This document shows, piece after piece, positions 1-8,964 of a stretch of 64,000 nt of DNA. Source of the stretch: Bugula neritina. Lineage: Eukaryota; Bryozoa; Gymnolaemata; Cheilostomatida; Bugulidae. The notes below the pieces were generated by a model. The model was not told the DNA's origin and did no database searches. It saw nothing but the letters and a program-made list of their open reading frames with translations. The position numbers and the translations under genes are program-made. Numbering within the stretch: the stretch's first letter is position 1; each line of letters starts with the position of its first letter. Location: the NCBI GenBank assembly GCA_964035545.1, contig OZ037772.1:714501-778500 (forward strand). Reading direction: 5' to 3'.

Positions 1-945
1 AGGTGTTTGCCATTGACGGGGGGTGTGCTGCTGGGCCCGTACGGGCTCCTGGCGACATCCACCCCGTTTTCCTCTCGGTGTGGGCCCGCGGAGCTCTGGG
101 GGTCTCCGGGGAGGTTGTGGCTTCTGCTGCCGTTTGAATTGTGGGCCGCTCGGGTGGCGGTGCCCCTGGTTGCCGCTTTCCCAGCGTCGCATCGTAGGTC
201 TGGGGGGTTTTGTTGCCGTCCTCTTACTCTTCCTTGAGTGGTTGTATGTTATCGTCGCAACCAATTGTCCCAGTCTAGTCATCAAGCGGCTTATCTCCAT
301 CTCTATGGGGGGTTTAGTGGTCGCGGCAGCTATGCGGACCGGATGGTCTGGTTCCCTAGAGGTCTGGGGAGTGGCCTCTTCCGTCTTATAGAGTCGCTCG
401 GCTCCAGCGTAGGCCTTGTTCTCCTGGATTGCAGCCTCGATTGTGGTCACTCCCTTGGCTTGTAACTGGTGGTGGAAGTCCAAAGAGTTGAGGGACTGTA
501 CAAAGGCTTCGAATGTGTAGTGCCGTCTGTGTGTTTCTGGCAGATCGCTATACGCGGTCCGTGCCAGTCTCTGCACCAGAGTGGCGTGGTCAGAAAGCGG
601 TGTACATGTCTTGCGGAGTAATCCTCGCAGCCTGGACTTGGCGACGGCAACGGGCATGCCAAAACGGGCCCGTAGTGTAGCAATGATCCCGTTTACGCTA
701 GGCTTCCACCCGTACGGCTTGGCTTCTTCCGTCAGTGCCATCCGCAGTTTTGTAAGAGTTACTCTTGGCGGCCATCTTGTAATGGCTGCAGCTTCATGGA
801 ACTCTTGAACGAATTGTTCAATATCCTCGCGGCCTGTGAACACGGGAACCTCTAATGTGTTCCTATATACCTCCTCTCCAGCTCCGAGAGGGCCTATAAT
901 AATGTTCTGCTCACCTCCTTCCATTGAAGTTACTCCCTCGTCCAT
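1..945 (-). CDS. gag: Ty3/gypsy-type retrotransposon Gag (capsid), cut by the left window edge
   Basis: An uninterrupted frame of 315 codons runs on the minus strand from ATG at 945 to the window edge. An in-frame TAG sits three codons upstream (952-954), so 945 is the first usable start. Residues about 30-200 follow the retrotransposon capsid plan: an FTGRED segment, then RWPPRVTLTKLRMAL, KPYGW, a TLRARFGM helix, HATLVQRLARTAYSDLP and an EAFVQSLNS...TIEAAIQ tail. Family knowledge says this protein forms the virus-like particle that packages the element's RNA. After about residue 230 the chain becomes rich in Arg, Pro and Gln, as an RNA-binding tail would be; I see no complete zinc knuckle before the edge. 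The region is clearly richer in GC than its surroundings. An LTR and primer binding site lie directly upstream, so this is an element and not a domesticated Gag. pol would lie beyond the left edge. Confidence 0.85.
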   Translation of the reverse strand, partial: MDEGVTSMEGGEQNIIIGPLGAGEEVYRNTLEVPVFTGREDIEQFVQEFHEAAAITRWPPRVTLTKLRMALTEEAKPYGWKPSVNGIIATLRARFGMPVAVAKSRLRGLLRKTCTPLSDHATLVQRLARTAYSDLPETHRRHYTFEAFVQSLNSLDFHHQLQAKGVTTIEAAIQENKAYAGAERLYKTEEATPQTSREPDHPVRIAAATTKPPIEMEISRLMTRLGQLVATITYNHSRKSKRTATKPPRPTMRRWESGNQGHRHPSGPQFKRQQKPQPPRRPPELRGPTPRGKRGGCRQEPVRAQQHTPRQWQTP

Positions 946-987
946 GATGTTCTAATACTTCTCATTGTTCTCATACAGTAGCTAGAA

Positions 988-1005
988 ATCCCACCGCTGC
1001 CACCA
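988..1005 (-). other. Primer binding site for tRNA-Leu
   Basis: The plus strand reads ATCCCACCGCTGCCACCA, which equals the 3' end of animal tRNA-Leu (AAG/CAG type) including the added CCA. On the element's own strand this is an 18-nt complement starting TGG, one base past the LTR end. This is where minus-strand DNA synthesis of the retrotransposon would be primed. The match is perfect over 18 nt, so the element is young or well preserved at this end. The tRNA identity is recalled from the family, not searched. Confidence 0.88.
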
Positions 1006-1006
1006 C

Positions 1007-1278
1007 TGTAGTAATTTGTGTAACTACTATGCGTGGGTTCCTAGCTTGTAATTATGTCTATTTATCTACACCAATAAAGTATTTAAGTAAGAGTTTCCAA
1101 AGTTTATTTACTACTAATTATATAAAAGATACAGCACGTACACAGATTAGAGATTACATCTTCGCTTAGTTAACACGCTCTCTCTACTGCAAAACTACTA
1201 CTAGCTGAGGGTTATCACGTGATGCACACGGATAGGCTGAAGGAATACGAGGGACGCGCGTATTACGTCCTCACTACA
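1007..1278 (-). mobile_element. 5' LTR of the gag-bearing retrotransposon (272 bp)
   Basis: The plus strand starts TGTAGT (1007-1012) and ends ACTACA (1273-1278), a perfect 6-bp inverted terminal repeat of the TG...CA type. The end next to gag abuts the primer binding site with a one-base spacer. Read on the minus strand, the LTR holds a TATATAA-like box followed by AATAAA, in the order expected for promoter and poly(A) signal of a compact U3-R-U5. The second LTR and the target-site duplication lie outside the window. A 6-bp flank repeat beyond the missing 3' LTR would confirm the boundary. Confidence 0.78.
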
Positions 1279-1433
1279 ATACTAGTAATAATACTAATAG
1301 TAATTAGTAATGCTGTGATAGTAATAGTAGTACTCACTAATCTATCACCATCAGTACCAACCTTATTTATTAAGTTTAAGAATTATGATTATCTACTTCT
1401 AGTTCTAGTCTTTAAAAGTTGAATTATTATTGT

Positions 1434-1765
1434 TATTATTACTAGTTTATATTACCAAGTTATATTACCAGGTTATGTTACCAAGTTATATTACTAGTTT
1501 ATGTTACCAAATTATATTACCAGTTTATGTTACTAAGTTATATTACCAGGTTATGTTACCAAGTTATATTACTAGTTTATGTTATCAAGTTATATTACTA
1601 GTTTATGTTACCAAGTTATATTACTAGTTTATGTTACCAAGTTATATTACTAGTTTATATCACCAAGTTATATTACAAGTTTATATTACCAAGTTATATT
1701 ACTAGTTTATGTTACCAAGTTATATTACTAGTTTAAATCACCAAGTTATATTACTAGTTTATACT
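1434..1765. repeat. AT-rich tandem repeat, about 18-bp unit
   Basis: Variants of TTATATTACTAGTTTATGTTACCAAG alternate in half-units of about 17-18 bp, near 20 half-copies, between the LTR and the first collagen exon. Short reading frames inside it simply translate the repeat and are not genes. Confidence 0.85.
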
Positions 1766-1863
1766 GCTAGTATTCAACAACTACCCTCCAGCACATCTCA
1801 ACTCTGACGCAACTGCACTGGATAATCATCCGTATAGTTTATAGTTTATGTTGAACTCTTCAG

Positions 1864-4480
1864 ACCCTGAGAACTGTGCGTGTGGCTTCACCTGCGAGTG
1901 TGGTGCCTGTGTTGGGGTATGTGACCTTGACAGAGACTGTGGGAAGCTGCAGATCTGTTTGGAGAAAAGATGTTATCAGCAGGCCTCACCAGATGACAGG
2001 ACAGTTGTCTGGGATCTTTATCACTCAGAACTAGTAGAACGTTCTTCAGGTTTGAATGCGAAATCTTTGTTCTAAACTCTATTAGAGTTTAAAAGTGTTG
2101 CTTTCTGTTGTACTTATATCTGTGCTGGCCAGGATTTTTGAATGATTTTTATTATGTATTTACATAACAGAGTGTAAACTTAAAGCTGAATTTGCTTTAT
2201 TTTCTACATATTTTGGTTTGCGATTTTTCAGTAGAAACGAGGTATCACACTTGGTGTGATTATCAGCATTTTTTGCAGGTGCTTCTATCCGTGTACTGAC
2301 AACACAGCCTGTCCTAGTGATGGACAGATCTGTCACCATGGTGTCTGTAAAGAGGGCTGTCAGGTGAGTAGTCGCTATGACCTACACTGCGAGTTATTGA
2401 TGACTTTCATACTATGAGTTGTGACTACCTACTATAATTTATACTGCGAGTCCAAGTATCTGCTGTAACTTATGCTGTGAGTCATGACTAACTGATTTCA
2501 CTTATACTGTGAGTCAATTATCAAAAATAGCAAAGAAGTAGAGATATGTTGTGTATGTGAGATATGTGAGGTTATTTAGTGACTAGTTCGCTATTTATAG
2601 AGTTTTGTTTCTATTAATAGACTGTACTGAAGATGAACAATGTGGATCTGAGTTTACTGAATGCATATCCAACATATGCTATCAGCTTTATCCTCTCAAC
2701 AATCCAGATCTTTCTGATGCTGAGCAGGACAGACTCTTTGATGATCGGCTGGACCTACAGAATGATGGTAAGTTACTCTGTTAATATAGTTACTCTGTTA
2801 GTATAGTTACTCTGTTAGTATAGTTACTCTGTTAGTACAGTTACTCTGTTAGTATAGTTACTCTGTTAGTACAGTTACTCTGTTAGTATAGTTACTCTGT
2901 TAGTATAATTACTCTGTTAGTATAGTTACTCTGTTAGTATAATTACTCAGTTAGTACAGTTACTCTGTTAGTATAATTACTCTGTTAGTACAGTTACTCT
3001 GTTAGTATAGTTACTCTGTTAGTACAGTTACTCTGTTAGTATAGTTACTCTGTTAGTATAGTTACTCTGTTAGTATAATTACTCAGTTAGTACAGTTACT
3101 CTGTTAGTATAGTTACTCTGTTAGTATAGTTACTCTGTTAGTACAGTTACTCTGTTAGTACAGTTACTCTGTTAGTATAGTTACTCTGTTAGTACAGTTA
3201 CTCTGTTAGTACAATTACTCTGTTAGTTTAGTTACTCTGTTAGTACAGTTACTCTGTTAGTATAATTACTCTGTTAGTATAGTTACTCTGTTAGTATAAT
3301 TACTCAGTTAGTACAGTTACTCTGTTAGTATAATTACTCTGTTAGTACAGTTACTCTGTTAGTATAGTTACTCTGTTAGTACAGTTACTCTGTTAGTATA
3401 GTTACTCTGTTAGTATAGTTACTCTGTTAGTATAATTACTCAGTTAGTATAGTTACTCTGTTAGTATAGTTACTCTGTTAGTACAGTTACTCTGTTAGTA
3501 CGGTTACTCTGTTAGTACAGTTACTCTGTTAGTATAGTTCCTCTGTTAGTATAGTTACTTTGTTAGTATAGTTACTCTGTTAGTATAGTTACTCTGTTAG
3601 TATAGTTACTCTGCTAGTACAGTTGCTCTGCTAGTATAGTTACTCTGTTAGTACAGTTACTCTGTTAGTATAGTTACTCTGTTAGTATAATTACTCTGTT
3701 AGTATAGTTACTCTGTTAGTATAGTTACTCTGTTAGTATAGTTACTCTGTTAGTACAGTTACTCTGTTAGTATAGTTACTCTGTTAGTATAATTAATCTG
3801 TTAGTATAGTTACTCTGTTAGTTTAGTTACAGTAACAGTTTGCTAGTCATAATAACTTTCACTGTTAGTTGCTTAACAAGTTATTCTACATCTCTCGTAG
3901 CCACAACCAAAGTGGTGTCTATATATCCTGCTAGTGACTTGAGTAATGACTCATATGTCTCCTACACTACGAGTGGTCAGCTTGCAGCAGTGTTGGAAGA
4001 GAGTGGAGACAACTTGGATCAGAGGTATAGGTATTGCTTAGTATAAGTTATACCGTTACCATATATAAGCAGAGTGACAGATGAACTGACTGACTGACTG
4101 ACTGACAAACTGACCGACTGACTGACTGACAAACTGACTGACTGACTGACTGACTGACTGACTGACTGACTGACTGACTGACTGACTGACTGACTGACTG
4201 ACTGACTGACTGGCTGACTGACTGGACAGACAAACAGATAGGTAAATATCGATCAGATATATAGTGAAGCTACCAACTGAGACCCAGACTGTGTTTTGAT
4301 ACTGGTATATGATATCCTTCTACAATGTGTTTACAGTTCACTGTACAAAGTATAGTTCCATCAGATGGACTCGCTCTACTCATGTGTAAGACTCATCAAG
4401 AATGTCTACCCAATCAGATCTGTGTTAACGAGGTGTGCACACTGACGTGTAAAAGTGACTCTGAGTGTGCATCCAACCAG
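1864..4480 (+). CDS. Cys-rich N-terminal exons of collagen copy 1
   Basis: Exon 1864-2049 reads NCACGFTCECGACVGVCD followed by DRDCGKLQICLEKRC. Exon 2279-2363 reads CFYPCTDNTACPSDGQIC. Exon 2621-2767 carries CTEDEQC...CISNICYQ. Exon 3901-4024 is a Ser/Asp-rich linker, and 4337-4480 carries CKTHQECLPNQICVNEVC and LTCKSDSEC. The repeated C-x5-C-x5-C-x3-C spacing resembles EB or WAP-like disulfide modules; WAP modules are known at the N end of some cnidarian fibrillar collagens. Exons 1, 3 and 4 join in phase, but exon 2279-2363 (85 nt) does not fit between 1 and 3, so it may be a decayed, alternative or foreign exon. No signal peptide exon was found upstream; an LTR element and a tandem repeat occupy that space. 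The exact module family is an inference. Confidence 0.6.
2773..3830. repeat. 17-bp minisatellite in collagen intron (about 62 copies)
   Basis: AGTTACTCTGTTAGTAT is repeated head to tail for more than 1 kb with few variants (TACAG, TATAA, TCAG). It fills the intron between exons 2621-2767 and 3901-4024. Its first copy overlaps the splice donor, whose GTAAGTTACTCTG extends into the repeat, so the array seems to have grown out of the donor-proximal sequence. Confidence 0.95.
4085..4216. repeat. (ACTG)n microsatellite, copy 1
   Basis: A tetranucleotide ACTG/GACT array of about 130 bp. Homology between the two collagen copies begins at its left flank (AGCAGAGTGACAGATGAACTGA), so it marks the left edge of the duplication. 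Confidence 0.95.
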
Positions 4481-4539
4481 GTTAGATACTGCATACATGT
4501 CTCTATCATAGCAAGTATTTCACAAACTATTCTGAAACC

Positions 4540-5860
4540 CATACTTTTATTGTTCAATGTCTATGTATTCTCCACCATGTTTTTACTAGAAGTAAACTTT
4601 ATTTCAGTAATGAGTTTAAAATAAATTATTGTTTCGCATTGTACAGTTTATTATTGCCTGAATCTTGTAATAAGAAGATTGATAATATTAGAGCAGCTAT
4701 GTGATTGGCTTAACAATATCAGAGCAGGGATTTGATTGGCTTAACAATATCAGTGCAGCGATGTGATTAGCTTTACAATATCAGAGTAGGGATGCTATTG
4801 GCTACTCTGTTCTGTTCTGCAGGGCTTCAGAAGAGAAGAGGGGAAACGGGATTGCCCTGTGCTGTAGGAGATGCTGGAAGACCCGGACCTCAATGTCCAA
4901 TGGGAGAGAGCCGGTCGACTGGGCTCAAGAGATTCCTCAGACCAGTCGGTGCTCCTGGTTATCCTGGCCTGCAAGAACCGAGGTTGGTGAATAGTATCTT
5001 TGTGGGGCTCACTGCTTGTGTGGAAGTCGTCTCCTCTGAATTATTTGGAAATATCGCTTGAGTTCCTTGCCCTGTATTATCAGTTAGCCACGCCTAGGTG
5101 TTTCACAGTTCATTACAGGGTTGGGGTGATTGTAATTTGTAATTGTAATTTGTTGTATTTAATTACATTTTTTCAAGTAATTGAATGTAATTTGTAATTG
5201 ATGTATAAACATTTAATTGTAATTAATTACATATCTAATGTAATTGATTTTTACAATTACATCTCAATTACTTCAAACTTTTAAATCTTAAGAAATTCAT
5301 TCTTTTTTAACATGCCTACTGTTAAATAACAAGTTCAGGTTAAGTCAATGTAGTATAGTATCAGTGTTGAGAACAAAGGAGGTTCCCCCCTGTCAAAATT
5401 GCCCCTGCTAGGTGGACCCTAGAAGTGAAATTGCATAACTTTCATTTGTCCCTTGTGAGAACAAAAGTAATTGTAATTGTAATTAATTGCTTTACAATGT
5501 AGTTTTGTAGTGTAATTAATTACATTTATTTCAACTGTAATTATAATTGTAATTGACAAATTCTCATGTAATTGTAATTAATTGCATTCACATGTAATTG
5601 ACCCCAACAACCCTGGTTTATTATGGAGCTCATACTTTTATTGTTCAAGGTCTAGATGTATTCTCCACCATGTTTTTACTAGAAGTAAACTTTAATTCGG
5701 TAATAAATTTAAAATAAATTGTTTAATTTCATATTTTGCTGTTTATTATTGCCTGAGTATTGTAATGAGAATATTGGCTTCACAATACCAGTGCAGCGAT
5801 GTGATTGGTTTGACAGTATCAGAATAGTGATGTGATTGGCTAATCTGTTCTGTTCTGCAG
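4540..5860. repeat. Tandem duplication of an intron end, including a splice-acceptor copy
   Basis: Sequence 4540-4825 (CTCCACCATGTTTTTACTAG ... imperfect 30-35 bp units with GTGATTGGCT ... TCTGTTCTGTTCTGCAGGGC) reappears at about 5640-5860. The second copy ends in the same TTCTGCAGGGC acceptor, but no collagen frame follows it. A MITE (5116-5615) lies between the copies. Confidence 0.75.
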
Positions 5861-8383
5861 GGCCATGCCTACTTGTATTATGTGTTAATCTTGTTTTGCA
5901 GTGAACAGAAAGGGATAATGGGTCCCAAAAGACACCCGGGATCTTACAGAACTGATGGAGAGGAAGGGTTCACCCGATGTTGATGGCCTGCCTGGTATAT
6001 CCGGCAATCCTGGAGATGCAGGAGAAAGGAGACCACCTTGTTTCTCAGGAGATACCGGACTTTTTGGAGAACCAGGTGATGTTTACGCTTAATTGAGTTC
6101 AATCTGTCAAGTTAAGTTGGGATCTTTTTCGTTTTCATTATTTTATGTTTGTTATGTGGAAAAGGGGAAACTCTGTCTTGGAGCATTTTTGTTTTTTCAG
6201 AGAGCTTTGGATTATTTTATTATGGTCTACACAGGGGTGTAGACAAACTAAACTACGCAGGGGTGTAAACAGACTAAACTACATAGGGGTGTAGACAGAC
6301 TAGACTACACAGGGGTGTAGACAGACTAAACTACATAGGGGTGTAGACAGACTAAACTTACTACAAACTTATAACTACCTTGCATCATGCTGTCATGCCG
6401 TCTCCATTCTCTCTTATAATTTGACCTTTATTTAGCGAGCAGATTTCTAGTAGGCTATTCTATAGTGACCAGTCACACTGTTTATTATAGCAACATAGAA
6501 ATCAAGTTGAAAACTAGTTGCACTTGTTGTGATGCTATCAATGGGTGCTTACAGGTAGAGACGGAGTACCTGGACCTGTTCAGATCGGATATCAGGGTAA
6601 ACAAGGAGATCAAGGTCCTGCAGGTAAGAATGAGGAGTTACTCACCCTTGCTTGTGTATTTCTGTTCTTTTTAGGTATTCTATAATATGCTGGGGTTTCC
6701 CTCACAGCTATTATATATGCTGGAATTCCCCTCACACCTATGCTATATGCCGGGGTTTCCCTCACAGCTATGCTATATGCTGGGGTTTTCCTCACAGCTA
6801 TTATATATGCTGGAATTCCCCTCACACCTATGCTATATGCCGGGGTTTCCCTCACAGATATTCTATATGCTGGGGTTTCCCTCACAGATATGCTATATGC
6901 TGGGGTTCTCCTCACAGCTAGTCTGCACTAAGGCAGGGAGTAGGCTAAGTAATCATATTGAATCCCAGCAGTGCTTGTTACTTCAACTGACAGGATTACT
7001 ATGTATGATAGTTACTCTGACTGGTTTTCATGGATTATTTTTACCATACTGTTTGCCACATGATGCATTGTCTGAGTAAAAACAAGGAAACAAAGAAATA
7101 TACCAGAAATGTTGAGAATTGTGGTGTTCCAGAATTAATAAATGACCACTTGTAATGCGTACTGGTGCTGCTTGGTTCATAGGACCTGTCGAACAAGCTG
7201 GAGAACCTGGTCTGGATGGCAGAAATGGAAAGACAGGAGAAACTGCACGAACTAATATGCCTGGTCCAACCGGCTCAAGGGGGGTCACTGGAGAACCCGG
7301 ATCTGATGGAAGGTATTTTTTGTGCTTTACTCTATTCAGCTTCTTGGAACTTTTTATTTGATTTAGTTTTTATAATTTGTTATCAATTTTTTCAGAGACG
7401 GTTTACCTGGAGTACCGGGTGCTGATGGTAGACCTGGGGAGCAGGGTGATCAAGGACCTCCTGGCTCCATGGGTCCAGTGGGAATCTCCGGTAACCAGGG
7501 ACCTGAAGGTGCTCAAGGAGACAAGGGTGATAAGGCAAGAACATTCTTTATTCAGTTTTCTATTTATTTCAGTTCTCTGGTTTTCCACTAGTCAATCCTG
7601 TAGTTGTTTATTTGTTTTAGTTTATTTATGTTAATACTAAAGTTGCTTCAGTGACATCACATGATGTAATATATTACATAACAGTGCAGTATAATACACC
7701 ATAATATAATATGTTATACAATACAATAATATTACAGAAAATATAATTCACTAATATCTCACAGCTAAGTTGTGTCTCCTAAATATATTCATTACTATAG
7801 GGGCCAGCTGGGCCAGAGGGTGCTTCTGGACCAACTGGATTGTCTGGGCCAACTGGTCCTCAGGGACCCCAGGGAGCTTCCGGAAATTCCCGGCGAACAA
7901 GGACCTAAAGGTATGAATTAAGTTGAACCAATCTTTGTCCTTAGTTATTGGCCATCAACAGAATCTTGACTCTAAGAGTTATCCTACTTGGTAAGAAGGT
8001 AAGGCAATTCCTAACTCATGATAATATGAATATCATCTGCTGTTGTAAGACCCACTGGTTTCCAGGGACCTCAGGGATTCCTCGGAGCTCCTGGTGTTGA
8101 TGGTGAAAGGGGAGATGTTGGATCAGTTGGCATTGCTGGACCCCCCGGGCTACGGGGTGCTGACGGCAAAGAAGGAATAACTGGTTCTTCTGGTGCTATG
8201 GGGCCACCTGGACCTGATGGTGCTAAGGTAAACACTTACACTGTTAACAGGTTATTGTTATTCATCTTGTTGGTTTAGTGGTAATAAACCAATAGTTCTA
8301 GGGTGAGCAAAGGAGAGTTGGGGAAATGGGTAGTCCTGGCAGTCCTGGACCTCCTGGACCACCTGGTGAAGCCCCAATATTTG
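4823..8383 (+). CDS. Triple-helix exons of collagen copy 1
   Basis: Exons 4823-4982, 5902-6075, 6555-6623, 7183-7312, 7396-7534, 7801-7910, 8066-8227 and 8302-8383 encode Gly-X-Y. The first exons are riddled with replacements at the Gly position: in 4823-4982, triplets begin Cys (CAV, CPM) and Arg (RST, RFL, RPV). Later exons are nearly perfect; 8066-8227 gives 18 unbroken triplets. Donor 7535 is GC (AAG|GCAAGA), an accepted minor class. Exon lengths are not multiples of 9 or 54, unlike classic vertebrate fibrillar exons. From 6555 to 7534 the exons chain in phase, which supports the splice calls. Gly to Cys or Arg changes would be disruptive in a working helix, so the 5' half looks released from selection before the 3' half, or never was a continuous helix. 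Confidence 0.78.
5116..5615. mobile_element. hAT-type MITE A, copy in collagen intron
   Basis: A 500-bp non-coding element with ends CAGGGTTGGGGT and ACCCCAACAACCCTG (imperfect terminal inverted repeats). It is flanked by 8-bp duplications GTTCATTA (5108-5115) and GTTTATTA (5616-5623). The interior is mostly TAATTGTAATTA palindromes. The 8-bp target duplication and CAGGG ends point to mobilisation by a hAT transposase. The same insertion is present in collagen copy 2, so it predates the duplication. Confidence 0.8.
6228..6358. repeat. 27-bp tandem repeat in collagen intron
   Basis: About five copies of ACACAGGGGTGTAGACAGAC-AAACT. Copy 2 of the locus keeps only two units (50086-50140), so unit number changed after the duplication. 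Confidence 0.85.
6668..6925. repeat. 25-bp tandem repeat carrying acceptor-like ends
   Basis: About ten units of TATATGCTGGGGTTTCCCTCACAG. Every unit ends in a pyrimidine run followed by CAG, that is, a possible splice acceptor. In copy 2 the homology is lost inside the first unit (about 50478), so this array is the left edge of the copy-2 deletion. Confidence 0.85.
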
Positions 8384-8964
8384 GTTAGTTATTAGCAAAA
8401 CCAAGTTATTGTCCATTACTTGTATCTTTTTTATTTTCTTTCAACTGTTTATTGGTAATATTTTGGGAATTTCATCCATAGCCTGTGATTGAAGCTTTAT
8501 TTTATTCTACCATGGGTTATGTTAGGTGCGCCCCCTATGATGATGAGTGCAATGATGTCCAACGGTAAAGGTGTACAAGCAGATGATGCAGGCGCCAACA
8601 ATGAGCTCTATAATATGTACCTCAGTGAGTAATGGCCATGATGTGCTTTGATGTTGCCTGCTTTGTAGCGAAAAAGCTCTTTTAAATAGTGTTTTGGAAC
8701 TCAAATGAAAGACTCGTTTCAAATTGTGTGTATGTTTTTGCAGACAAACAATTTTGTAATTAACTGTTAGAAACTATTGTAATAAAAATATAGACAGCTG
8801 TTATAATGTATTTCTCCTCCTAGCATTGATGATTGACATTCTTGTTTGATGAGTCACGTATTTAGTTCGTTTCTTCAGTTAAATGTTTCTACATTCTGAC
8901 ATATTATATAATGTTGATTTTATTGCTGTTAGCTTACATAACTACTTCCACCTTATTTCTCTAG

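Noticed and set aside
7-465. Plus-strand frames at the left edge
   Set aside because: They are shadows of the minus-strand gag frame, which is longer and shows capsid motifs.
1-945. Domesticated Gag gene (PNMA or Arc type)
   Set aside because: An LTR and a perfect tRNA primer site lie directly upstream, so it is part of an element.
2773-3830. Regular repeat array as a CRISPR
   Set aside because: Units are contiguous 17-mers with no spacers, in a eukaryotic intron.
4048-4233. Ser-Val-Gln repeat protein on the minus strand
   Set aside because: It is the (ACTG)n microsatellite; the same at 47880-48119.
6610-6931. Repetitive peptides with TPAYSI or AGVSLT units
   Set aside because: They are frames of the 25-bp intronic tandem repeat.
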